From Paenibacillus solanacearum (GTDB lineage Bacteria > Bacillota > Bacilli > Paenibacillales > NBRC-103111), in the NCBI RefSeq assembly GCF_910593845.1, contig NZ_CAJVAS010000003.1, positions 248,001 through 312,000 on the forward strand: a stretch of 64,000 nt of DNA, given 5' to 3'. How positions within the stretch are numbered: the stretch's first letter is position 1; each line of letters opens with the position of its first letter. Shown in pieces: positions 46,859 to 55,070 of this stretch. The notes under the pieces are model-generated. The model made no database searches. It was not told the origin of the DNA and was given only the letters and a program-made list of their open reading frames with translations. The position numbers were made by a program, and so were the translations under genes.

Positions 46859-48285
46859 ACAAACAGCAACTCATGGCGAGCGGCAATCCTGCGTACCTCA
46901 TGGCTTATTTCCGTTCCGGCCCGAAGCAGACGGACATGACGCGCAAGCTTCATTATGCATTCAGTCGCGACGGGCTTCATTGGTACGAATTGAATGACAA
47001 CAAGGCGGTATGGGCCACTCCTGTGGGAGGAGGGATCATCCGCGACCCTTTTATCAATAAAGGACCTGACGGCTTTTACCATTTAGTCCATACGATGCAT
47101 TCGTCTCCGGATTCGCGTTATAAAGGCAAACAGATCGGCTATGCCCGGTCGAAGGATTTGATCTCCTTTACCGACGCCAAGGCACTGACGGTGATGGGGA
47201 ATTTCCCTGAAACGGTGAACAGCTGGGCGCCGGAATGGAACTGGGATGAGGAAACGGGCCGGTACATGATCCACTGGTCGTCCACGCTGAACTCGAGTAA
47301 GCCCGACAACAACCGGATTTATAAGGCTTATACCCACGACTGGAATGAGCTTACACCGGCGGAGCTGCTGTTTGATCCCGGCTATTCGGTCATCGACTCC
47401 AACATTACGCATCATGAGGACAGCTATTATTTGTTCTTTAAGGATGAATCCGTCCGTCCGATGCGGAATCGGTACGCTACGTCGGGCTCGCTTGGCGGGG
47501 GATACGCCGGCATCACTGCGGCGATAACGCCGGGAGTTACGGAAGGCGCGGAGATGCTGAACATACCGGGGCGGCAAGCATGGCTTTTATACTACGATTA
47601 TTGGGCCGACGGAGTGTATGGCGTCATGGAATCGGCCGACATGCTCCATTGGTCGGAAGAGCTTCCCGCCGCCGATTGCCGTTTCCCTTACCAGCGTAGA
47701 CACGCCACCTTCTTCCATGTAACGGAGGAGGAGCTGATCAAGCTCATTTATCATTATTCATTGATCAAACGTCTCGGCAACAATGAGGGCGAAGGCTGCA
47801 TAATTGATGATCCTGTCATGCAAGAAGCATTCTCGCTTCGGACGGTATCCATGTGGATGAAAGCCGATGAGGTCCAGGGAACGCAAATGCTGTACGTTGA
47901 AGGCGATGCGGATGCGGGATTTGCCGTGAGAATCGAGAACGGAAGACTGCAAGCCGCCGCGGCTGGAAGGGGAGCCCCACCGGTTATGGTATCGGCAGCC
48001 TTTACGGATACCGCCTCCTGGCATCACGTGGCGGTCGTTTTTACGGAAGGAAGCCTTGAGCTTTACCTCGACGGCGAGTTGCGCGATTCCGCCCGCGGCG
48101 GATTCGCAAGGATCGACGAGCATCACGTGCCGGGCGGGCTTGGGCGGCGGATCGCACAGGACGCTTTCGGCGGGCAGGGGAACGGCGCCACGTTCGAGGG
48201 GCTGCTTGATCATGTTGAAATATTCAATACCTCCCTGCAGGCGGAGGATGTGTCTTACTTATTCCGATGGGGAATCGTTGAGTGA
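46855..48285 (+). CDS. Cytoplasmic GH43-like propeller protein with LamG domain
   Basis: 476 residues. Third paralogue of the set: YLMAYFRSGPKQTDMTRKLH, Asp64 (IRDPF), Asp181 (VIDSNI), Glu230 (TEGAE), and a single C-terminal LamG (WHHVAVVFTEGSLELYLDGE). Unlike the copies at 37820 and 42102 it lacks any signal peptide. The start ATG overlaps the stop of the double-propeller gene (ATGA). Three versions of one enzyme in three places (outside, anchored, inside) point to stepwise use of one glycan; the glycan itself cannot be named. Confidence 0.85.
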   Translation: MNKQQLMASGNPAYLMAYFRSGPKQTDMTRKLHYAFSRDGLHWYELNDNKAVWATPVGGGIIRDPFINKGPDGFYHLVHTMHSSPDSRYKGKQIGYARSKDLISFTDAKALTVMGNFPETVNSWAPEWNWDEETGRYMIHWSSTLNSSKPDNNRIYKAYTHDWNELTPAELLFDPGYSVIDSNITHHEDSYYLFFKDESVRPMRNRYATSGSLGGGYAGITAAITPGVTEGAEMLNIPGRQAWLLYYDYWADGVYGVMESADMLHWSEELPAADCRFPYQRRHATFFHVTEEELIKLIYHYSLIKRLGNNEGEGCIIDDPVMQEAFSLRTVSMWMKADEVQGTQMLYVEGDADAGFAVRIENGRLQAAAAGRGAPPVMVSAAFTDTASWHHVAVVFTEGSLELYLDGELRDSARGGFARIDEHHVPGGLGRRIAQDAFGGQGNGATFEGLLDHVEIFNTSLQAEDVSYLFRWGIVE

Positions 48286-48307
48286 CGTTTCCAAAATACA
48301 AAAACAG

Positions 48308-48349
48308 AAAGCCGGTCATCCTTAGCGCAGGAAAACCGGCTTTTATTTT
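48308..48349 (+). terminator. Rho-independent terminator of the GH43 operon
   Basis: AAAGCCGGT (48308-48316) and ACCGGCTTT (48335-48343), followed by TATTTT. Confidence 0.85.
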
Positions 48350-48433
48350 GGTGAAAACGATCTTTACAGTCAGCCAGGCTTGTATACAGCAGTGGAGATG
48401 ATCATCCTTACATGAAGGGCGGAGACACTCGCG

Positions 48434-49729
48434 ATGATTAAAATATTTAATGTCGACGACGAAGTGTTGGATCGAAGCGAGATGAATATCGATCTGAGGA
48501 AGGCAACGGAGCGGCCACATCGTCGGGAGAGCGTCAGCGGGGCGATTGTTCAAAATGCGATCAGAAGCTTGATCCTTGGCGAAGAGAACGATAGGGATCA
48601 GATGAAATCGCTCATCCATCAGTACATGTCTATGCCTGTTCGAAGTATGGTCGTTGCCGCCTTGCAAGTAGAAAGCTTCATCATGCTAACCGCCCGGCTC
48701 ACTGTTGCAGAGAGAAATCAAATGATCCGCTCCGTGATGGCATGGTGTCAAAGATTCGTAAATGAACGGAAGGAGGGGATTGTCAGTTATATCGATCAAG
48801 GCGGCTTTGCCATCGTATTTTTTTCACAGGAATACAGCTTCCATTCGATCCTGCAGCAGGCTGAAAGCGTGTTGCAAAAGATGAAGAAATCATTGGAGGT
48901 AAACTTGAACATTAGCGTGGATTACGCGTATGCCGATGTCATTCATGATTTAGTGCATACAGCCGAAAGCTACGAATCGGCAAGCAGCTTGTTGAATAAG
49001 CGTTCCGTTTCCGGAAGAGGACATGGAGGAAGCTATGATTTATGGGGTAATCCGATCGCTTCGCTAAGTCTTGAGCATGAAAGAAAATTGATGACGGCCG
49101 TGAAGCTGCTGGATACGAAGAGCGCTCATTCGATTTTGGATGATGTGTTCCTTCACTTGAAGGAGAGAAGCTTGTCGGATGAATCGCTTCAACTCGTTGT
49201 GAATGAATTGATTCATATCGCAGGAAAAATTTGGGTGAAGTCTATGCTGAATAAAGACCCATTTTACAATGGGGACGATTTAACCAGAGAGCAGATCAGA
49301 CAATGCAAGCAAGCGAGCGATATTCTGATTTGGTTGAAACAAATGTACAAGCAATTGATTGAGAAGCTTTCTCCCGCGGATCCCGGAGTAAACTACTCGA
49401 ATCATGTGAGCTTGGCGATAAAGTACATCAAGATGTGCTATCACGATCCTATTTCTCTTGACCAGGCGGCGGATAAAGCAGGCGTAAGCGCTTCCTATCT
49501 GTGTCGATCGTTCAAAGAGGAGACGGGCTGCGGCTTCACGGAATATGTAAACAAGGTACGGGTACGCGCCGCTCAACAATGGATTGAATCCGGGGAGTAT
49601 ACGATGAAAGAGATTTACGAAAAGGCAGGGTTTAGCAGCTACAATTACTTCTTCAAGGTGTTCAAAGACACCACGGGCGTTACCCCTCATACTTACAGAA
49701 AGTCGATGAAATTGACAAGAGAGGGGTGA
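48434..49729 (+). CDS. YesN-type AraC regulator lacking its receiver domain
   Basis: 431 residues. The first 16 residues, MIKIFNVDDEVLDRSE, are the beginning of a response-regulator receiver domain with its acidic VDDE motif, but then the sequence goes straight into the linker and middle domain (NAIRSLILGEENDRDQ ... MVVAALQVESF), so about 100 receiver residues including the phosphorylated Asp are missing. The C-terminal AraC domain is intact (LDQAADKAGVSASYLCRSFK, MKEIYEKAGFSSYNYFFKVF, TGVTPHTYRK). Normal YesN proteins have around 520 residues. No histidine kinase is near. It probably controls the GH43 operon without phosphorylation. Confidence 0.85.
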   Translation: MIKIFNVDDEVLDRSEMNIDLRKATERPHRRESVSGAIVQNAIRSLILGEENDRDQMKSLIHQYMSMPVRSMVVAALQVESFIMLTARLTVAERNQMIRSVMAWCQRFVNERKEGIVSYIDQGGFAIVFFSQEYSFHSILQQAESVLQKMKKSLEVNLNISVDYAYADVIHDLVHTAESYESASSLLNKRSVSGRGHGGSYDLWGNPIASLSLEHERKLMTAVKLLDTKSAHSILDDVFLHLKERSLSDESLQLVVNELIHIAGKIWVKSMLNKDPFYNGDDLTREQIRQCKQASDILIWLKQMYKQLIEKLSPADPGVNYSNHVSLAIKYIKMCYHDPISLDQAADKAGVSASYLCRSFKEETGCGFTEYVNKVRVRAAQQWIESGEYTMKEIYEKAGFSSYNYFFKVFKDTTGVTPHTYRKSMKLTREG

Positions 49730-49739
49730 AGGATTAAAT

Positions 49740-50576
49740 TCAGTCGCTTCTTTGCCTGCTCGGGTTTTTCTTTCTATACTCCGTCGGCGTTACTCCCGTT
49801 TTTCTTTTAAAGAGGGTGGAGAAATTGTGGGAATCGGCGTATCCGATAAAATAGGAAATTTCATCGATGGACATCTCCGTGTCTTCGAGCAGGATCTTGG
49901 CTGTTTTCATTTTTTTTGTCATCAAATAATTGTAAACGGTTGTTCCGATTTCTTTTTTGAACAAACGGTTTATCTGCTTGAACGACATCGCGAAATACTT
50001 GCTCATTTGACTGGAATCAAACTTGCTCGTCCCGATTTGATCCAAGTATTGCTTTATCTCCTGAACCGAGACCGGTAATAAAGACTTTCGTTTTTCGAGA
50101 ATGTTGGCCAGATGGGCCATGATCTCGGTTCCGATCAAGACAAGCTGGATATGCAGCTGTTCATTGTCGAGATCATGCTGCTCCATGAGCTCGAATCCTT
50201 TACGGAACAAGTGTTCAATCCCGGTATCGGGAATATGAACCGTCGATTGAAGACGGAACGTTTCCAGTAGACGCGAGCTGTTGCCGCGAATGTTATACCA
50301 AATGTAGGTCCACTCCTCCTTCGTAGAGGGATCTGCTGTCACTTCATGATGACTGCCCTTGGGCAATATGAACACATCGTTCTCTTGGGCGAGGAAGCTA
50401 AGATTATCTACCCGAATCGTACCTTGTCCGGCCAACACGTAGCCGATGACCGTAATTTCCGAAATGGTGCGAATGTTGTGATAGTCAGCATCGCAGTGGT
50501 TAATTCCGAACATGGGGATGTGCAAGGGCACTCTCATGTTCGATGGATTGAAGTGCAATTGAGTCTGTCTCATCAT
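49740..50576 (-). CDS. AraC family transcriptional regulator
   Basis: 278 residues from the ATG at 50576, behind AAGGGAT; an in-frame start at 50621 has none. N-terminal cupin: EITVIGYVLAGQGTIRVDNL, and ENDVFILPKGSHHEV. HTH pair: SSQMSKYFAMSFKQINRLFK and IDEISYFIGYADSHNFSTLF, ending TGVTPTEYRKK. It converges with the receiver-less regulator and faces a small lipoprotein gene at 50905 on the other side, which might be the remnant of its former target. Confidence 0.9.
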   Translation of the reverse strand: MMRQTQLHFNPSNMRVPLHIPMFGINHCDADYHNIRTISEITVIGYVLAGQGTIRVDNLSFLAQENDVFILPKGSHHEVTADPSTKEEWTYIWYNIRGNSSRLLETFRLQSTVHIPDTGIEHLFRKGFELMEQHDLDNEQLHIQLVLIGTEIMAHLANILEKRKSLLPVSVQEIKQYLDQIGTSKFDSSQMSKYFAMSFKQINRLFKKEIGTTVYNYLMTKKMKTAKILLEDTEMSIDEISYFIGYADSHNFSTLFKRKTGVTPTEYRKKNPSRQRSD

Positions 50577-50904
50577 CGATTCATCCCTTCGTTTAGCTCG
50601 CAAGCCGTGCCGCCTTCCCAATCGATCAACCTCTATGTATAACGATCTCCTCCTGCTCGGTAGTTCATATCACAATCAACCTGATTCTAATTATACCTGT
50701 ACGGCAAGTAGGGAGGTATAAAAAAATAGTAGGAGCGAGGGCAGATTGTACTCGTCGACTTGAAGGACGGAACCGGGCAGGTGAGCGCTGGGACTTGCGG
50801 CTGGGAATCCAAAATGGAGCGAACATGCCATGGGGGATACAGGATACGGAACTGTACTATTTCGGAGGGGAGTGGATTGCAATCCATATTTAGGGGGAAC
50901 AGCG

Positions 50905-51069
50905 ATGAATACTGCTTCTTTCAGATGGACAGCCATCGTACTGGCTGCCCTTATCTTATCCGCAGGCTGCGGTGATCCGAATCCGAAAGCAGACTCAATA
51001 TCGCCTTCGGTGCCGGATCGGCCTGAACTCGGTAAAGGGTGGATCGTGCTGAAATTTTTCAATTTATAG
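50905..51069 (+). pseudogene. Short lipoprotein, probably truncated
   Basis: 54 residues from the ATG at 50905 with AGGGGGAAC upstream. Full lipoprotein signal ending SAGC (Cys22), then GDPNPKADSISPSVPDRPELGKGW and a stop after IVLKFFNL. Signals of this kind usually begin long secreted enzymes or binding proteins, so the gene looks cut off. It could also be a true small lipoprotein. The nearest partner is the divergent AraC gene at 49740. Confidence 0.5.
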
Positions 51070-51102
51070 CGCCAGTGTGTTTACGGACGAGGAAATAGCG
51101 CC

Positions 51103-51219
51103 TTATTTACGAACCAACGGGACGTCATAAACAACGTAGAGTGCTGCCCCGATTACGGCTAAAAAGAGCAGTGATCCAAGTGCCTTCCAAATGGCGCTAT
51201 CGACGATTAGATTCAGCAT
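51103..51219 (-). CDS. Very small membrane protein (38 residues)
   Basis: Start ATG at 51219, with a GGAAGGAG site ten bases upstream. The translation has one membrane helix, with LGSLLFLAVIGAALYVVYDV as its core, between MLNLIVDSAIWK and a basic end PLVRK. Such single-helix proteins are common and often missed; role unknown. The good ribosome binding site and the balanced topology support a real gene. Confidence 0.55.
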   Translation of the reverse strand: MLNLIVDSAIWKALGSLLFLAVIGAALYVVYDVPLVRK

Positions 51220-51422
51220 ATCCTTCGCGCTCCTTCCGGACTCAGTGAAAAATCATGTAGTATTTTGTTGGAAATCGTCACATTATAGTTCTATTATACC
51301 ATCTTTCTCTAAACAAATACTAAACAAAAGTCCTATTTGCGAAATAATTATCCCGACGGAGCGGAAGGGCGGGGGGATATGCTGGAGTACAATGCGACCA
51401 AGGGTGGTAACGAGGCTTTGAC

Positions 51423-51551
51423 ATGCTTGGGGCGACGGTGAACGGCAGCATGAGCGTAGCAGATGCGTTTTTTGTTGGAAATTTTGTCGGATCGACAATA
51501 ATAGTCACCATTTGCAGCGTGTTTCTCAAGCAATCGACAGTCCATTTCTAG
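51423..51551 (+). CDS. Possible small membrane peptide (42 residues)
   Basis: MLGATVNGSMSVADAFFVG starts a 42-residue reading with one hydrophobic segment (GNFVGSTIIVTICSVFL). The ribosome binding site is weak (GAGG further upstream). It might equally be the damaged end of a longer gene, since a related frame is open just before it. Confidence 0.25.
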   Translation: MLGATVNGSMSVADAFFVGNFVGSTIIVTICSVFLKQSTVHF

Positions 51552-51606
51552 TATTATCACTATGAATTAGAAGAAACATATCATTACTGTAAAGGACTGA
51601 GCCACT

Positions 51607-51801
51607 ATGCCAATAAAGGGGAGTATTTTAAAACATAAGATTGAATTTGATAATGCTCGATATTTTCGATTTCATGTATCTGTTTGGAAGGAGGGCCGAA
51701 TCATTGACTTTGGTGGTGTGATTGAATCCCATTCGGATCAGGCCGTCTTCATAAACGGCGGTAAATATTTAAAAGCCAATTGTGAATTCAAGGTTCGTTA
51801 A
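51607..51801 (+). CDS. Small uncharacterised protein
   Basis: 64 residues with a beta-rich pattern (KIEFDNARYFRFHVSVW, then DFGGVIESHSDQAVFINGG). AAAGGA lies 12 bases before the ATG. No membrane helix and no recognised domain. It stands between the small ORFs and the VTT membrane protein gene, which is on the opposite strand. Confidence 0.5.
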   Translation: MPIKGSILKHKIEFDNARYFRFHVSVWKEGRIIDFGGVIESHSDQAVFINGGKYLKANCEFKVR

Positions 51802-51824
51802 GATAAGGCATTTACCCTAGCTGC

Positions 51825-52442
51825 TTAATGCAAAAGCTTCTTGAGCCAGAAGCGGTAGACGACGTAGACGATCGCCAAAAAAAGGACATACACGCCGACG
51901 GACAAAACGAGCTTGCTGGTGCCGGCAAACAGATTACTGCCGATGAACGCATACAGGAGCATAGCGGGAATTTTGCCCAATGCGGACGCGACGGCGAATG
52001 TAACGACCGGAATGGAAGTAATGGCAGGAATGACATTAACGACCGCCTGAGGGATAACCGGGATCAGTCGAGCCAATAAAATGATCAGGAACGGATTTTT
52101 TTCAATCGCGGCTTGGAACTTTTCCAGTTTCTCGTACCTGGACAAGTAAGCACGACCCTGCTTCTGAAACAAGTAGCGTGCCAGCCAGAAAACAATGACA
52201 GACGCGACGGAAGCAGCGGTCCAACTGATGAAAGCGCCAAGCAATGGACCGTACATATACCCGAGCATGCCGATAACGATTTTGTAGGGGATGACCGGTA
52301 CGATAATAAAGCCGAGCGCAGCCGCAAAAATAAGCAGAACGGGCGCATCCCCGTACTGCATCCAATGCAAAATTTCATCATTGTACACATAGACCATGAG
52401 TATGAGCACGAGATACATGCCGAGGGTGTACCATTTCTTCAT
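51825..52442 (-). CDS. TVP38/TMEM64 (VTT/SNARE-associated) membrane protein
   Basis: 205 residues from the ATG at 52442, behind AAGGGAG; the open frame continues to 52538. The VTT domain can be seen in the helix pair with GYMYGPLLGAFISWTAASVA and the conserved LLARLIPVIPQAVVNVIPAI. These proteins are DedA-related and are thought to move lipids or small solutes across membranes. It is a single gene near an esterase gene on the same strand, separated by a terminator-like hairpin. Confidence 0.85.
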   Translation of the reverse strand: MKKWYTLGMYLVLILMVYVYNDEILHWMQYGDAPVLLIFAAALGFIIVPVIPYKIVIGMLGYMYGPLLGAFISWTAASVASVIVFWLARYLFQKQGRAYLSRYEKLEKFQAAIEKNPFLIILLARLIPVIPQAVVNVIPAITSIPVVTFAVASALGKIPAMLLYAFIGSNLFAGTSKLVLSVGVYVLFLAIVYVVYRFWLKKLLH

Positions 52443-52514
52443 TCGGTAGGATGTCTCCCTTAATCTGAGTCTTTCTTCTGGCGAGTTGATCATCCTTAGT
52501 GTAACACAAAAGGA

Positions 52515-52542
52515 AAGCCTGTTGGACAAGACCAACAAGCTT
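52515..52542 (-). terminator. Terminator of the carboxylesterase gene
   Basis: AAGCCTGTTGG and CCAACAAGCTT pair with one mismatch; on the minus strand the stem is followed by CTTTCCTTTTG. Confidence 0.6.
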
Positions 52543-52554
52543 CCAAAGTGTAAG

Positions 52555-53943
52555 TTACAACTGTATTACCTGCATGGGGAAACGGTTATCGCTTAAATCG
52601 GGTTCCCGTTCGAGCCTGCACTCCTGATCCAGAATCATCGTCGAACGTTCGGACAAGGTGAACGCGGGCCATTCGGGCAGTCCCTCCGCCATAGGCTTAC
52701 CTGAACGGATAAAAGCGGCCCATGCCGCATGCATCCGATGCGCAAGCTCTTTTCCTTCCGCCGGGTTAGCATCGTTGACAAACGGACCCTCCGCCCCGTG
52801 AACCGCCCCTTGTACACCCGCATACTCGAAACGGTACAGCCAAACGGGCTGCCCCTGTTCTGCAGCCATCTCCGCGAGGCGAACCGCCGCAATTCGGTAA
52901 AAGCAGTCGGTTAGCGTGTCTTTCCAAGCTTCTTCGGCAGGCTTCAGGAGAGCCGCTTTGCGATAAGCATCCAGGACAAGCCCGCTGTTGGTCCCGAATA
53001 AGGAATGCAGCACATCTTCGTTTTGCATTTTCAGTCCTATTGTGTTCGAGAGGAATGACACGGCTTCGTCCTTATTTGTCCCCAAAAGCAGCGGAATGCT
53101 GCGGCTAAGCTTGCCGAGAACCGCGGCAATAGGTTCCGTTGGGATCGCGCGTCCGTCGCGAACAGGACCAAACGTATGGAGGCTGTTATCTTGAGCTTCC
53201 AGAATCGTTTGTGCAGGAAGTGTCAGTAATCGATGCGCTTCCTTATGCGGAATGCCAAGCTGATCCAGAAGCCGAAGTGTAATCAGGTTCGCAGTGCGTG
53301 TGTCACGGATGGATTGCGTATTGCCGCTCCGGGCAATGATTTGGTGGAATAATCCTTGCGCAGCCGATACCGTCAGCAGTGTACTTGCGCACTTGGCTCC
53401 GGCCGATACGCCCGAAACGGTGATGCGGTTGGGGTCGCCTCCAAAGCGTGATATATTTTCTTTGATCCACGTAAGCGCCGCGGCAATGTCCAGTATCCCG
53501 TTGTTTCCGGAAGTCTGATAGGCATCGCCCAACAGGTCCCCCAAATATAGAAAGCCTAATGCCCCGAGTCTGTAGTTAAGCGAAACGCATACGATATGAT
53601 CCCGCTCGGCGAAAGTCGTACCAAAAAATTCCGCGCCGCTTCCATTAACGAATCCGCCGCCATGAATGTGGACAAGAACTGGACGGTTCGCTTGCTCCAC
53701 GCCAGATGTCCAGATGTTCAGACTTAAGCAATCCTCGGATTGTTCTCTTTGATCCTTAACCGGCTGGTACGACTTGGGGCCGAACCGGCTAGCCTCAAGG
53801 ATCCCATCCCAAGGTTGTTTGGGAAGCGGCGGCAAAAATCGCCGTTCTGCGATGGGAGCCTCCGCATACGGAATTCCACGAAAAATATAAAGATTGCCTT
53901 CCTGAACTCCTCGTACTTGACCGGTGCTGGTGTTAATAATCAA
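52555..53943 (-). CDS. Carboxylesterase type B (alpha/beta hydrolase)
   Basis: 462 residues from a TTG with GGAGGG eight bases upstream. The fold is obvious: GIPYAEAP near the start, DCLSLNIWT, oxyanion loop HGGGF (94-98), the nucleophile Ser180 in GVSAGAK, and the FGGDPNRITV stretch before it. The acidic residue is probably in GTNKDE and the His in AVHGAEGP. These enzymes cleave simple esters, including para-nitrobenzyl esters. No signal peptide, so it is cytoplasmic. It is somewhat shorter than the usual 480-500 residues but complete. Confidence 0.93.
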   Translation of the reverse strand: MIINTSTGQVRGVQEGNLYIFRGIPYAEAPIAERRFLPPLPKQPWDGILEASRFGPKSYQPVKDQREQSEDCLSLNIWTSGVEQANRPVLVHIHGGGFVNGSGAEFFGTTFAERDHIVCVSLNYRLGALGFLYLGDLLGDAYQTSGNNGILDIAAALTWIKENISRFGGDPNRITVSGVSAGAKCASTLLTVSAAQGLFHQIIARSGNTQSIRDTRTANLITLRLLDQLGIPHKEAHRLLTLPAQTILEAQDNSLHTFGPVRDGRAIPTEPIAAVLGKLSRSIPLLLGTNKDEAVSFLSNTIGLKMQNEDVLHSLFGTNSGLVLDAYRKAALLKPAEEAWKDTLTDCFYRIAAVRLAEMAAEQGQPVWLYRFEYAGVQGAVHGAEGPFVNDANPAEGKELAHRMHAAWAAFIRSGKPMAEGLPEWPAFTLSERSTMILDQECRLEREPDLSDNRFPMQVIQL

Positions 53944-54045
53944 ATGAATTGCCCTCCATTAAAAAGTTCTTTATCCAGTCTATTATATCGGACCGTTTCC
54001 ATGCAGCCTAATATATAGTTTTGTATATTGTAAATAACCTTCAGG

Positions 54046-54924
54046 CTATATGCCGAGTTTCAGCTTCGCAAAATATTCGATTAGAAACTCGCGGAACGTG
54101 CGTGCTGCAAGCCCTAGATAGTGGTCCTTTTTCCAGTGCAGCTCTATGGATCTGGAACAGAAAGGACGCTCAATTGGCAGCAGCCTTATAGATTCATCCG
54201 TAATGCCTTTCCACGTGATGGAAGGAATAAAAGCGATGCCTTGCCCCGCACGTATGAGCCCTCGCACCGTTGCCGGATCATCGCTTTCAAATGTGATGCG
54301 AGGAATAAATCCCGCCACTTTGCAGAAGGCGTCGGTCTTTTCCCGCAAACGATGGCCTCTCCTGAGGCTAATTAAGCCTTCATTCGCGATTTGTTCCAAT
54401 CGAATGCTTGGCAGGGAGGATAAAGGGTTATCCTTGGGGACGGCCATAACAATTTCTTCGTTCAACAATTCGATCTTTTCTGTTCCATGAAGCCCCATCG
54501 GCAACGAGGTGACACACAGATCGAAGTTTATTGCCGCGGTGTTTTGTTCGTGCTGGGAAAGCTGAAACGTAACATCGGGATAAAGATTGCGGAACTCCCT
54601 TATCAAGTTAGGAATAATAGAGGAGGCCACATCGAAACAGAAGCGGATGGTCCCTTTCACTTCGCATTCTTCATCGTGGAGCTCATTTCTTGCTTCGTTC
54701 AGTTCATTCAGAGCAGCCTCGACTCGCTTCAGAAATTTTTTCCCCCTTGTGTTCAATTCGATCCGCTTGCCTTTACGGTCAAATAAGTCTGCACCCAGCT
54801 CTTTCTCGAGATTGCGAATCACTTTGCTCAAGGCAGGCTGGGAAACGCGTAAATCTCCGGCGGAGCGCGTTATATTCTCGGAATGCGCCACCTGCTGGAA
54901 GTAGATCAACTGCTGTAGTTCCAT
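54046..54924 (-). CDS. mdcR: LysR family regulator, likely of the malonate decarboxylase operon
   Basis: 292 residues. The HTH is typical: FQQVAHSENITRSAGDLRVS then QPALSKVIRNLEKELGADLF. The effector domain is of the usual length. AAAGGCGGG precedes the ATG. It is divergent from mdcA, as mdcR is in Klebsiella, so it most likely activates the operon when malonate or malonyl-CoA is present. The symbol rests on position, not on sequence identity. Confidence 0.85.
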   Translation of the reverse strand: MELQQLIYFQQVAHSENITRSAGDLRVSQPALSKVIRNLEKELGADLFDRKGKRIELNTRGKKFLKRVEAALNELNEARNELHDEECEVKGTIRFCFDVASSIIPNLIREFRNLYPDVTFQLSQHEQNTAAINFDLCVTSLPMGLHGTEKIELLNEEIVMAVPKDNPLSSLPSIRLEQIANEGLISLRRGHRLREKTDAFCKVAGFIPRITFESDDPATVRGLIRAGQGIAFIPSITWKGITDESIRLLPIERPFCSRSIELHWKKDHYLGLAARTFREFLIEYFAKLKLGI

Positions 54925-55070
54925 AATATCCCGCCTTTATATTAGATTGGTTATATCAACTATGATGGAATATGTATTTTTATTATATAAGAATCGGAAT
55001 TAAAATAAAGAGCAAAGTCTAACCCCACTCTCCCCATAAGACCAATTTCCGATATGGAGGCTGAACAAGT
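54925..55070. promoter_or_regulatory. Divergent promoter region of mdcR and mdcA
   Basis: 146 bp, AT-rich. The stretch around 54940-54980 has several ATA/TAT inverted pairs that would fit a LysR T-N11-A site, for example ATATAACC ... GGTTATAT-like elements. No exact operator can be fixed. GGAGG at 55056-55060 is the ribosome binding site for the TTG start of mdcA. Confidence 0.4.
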
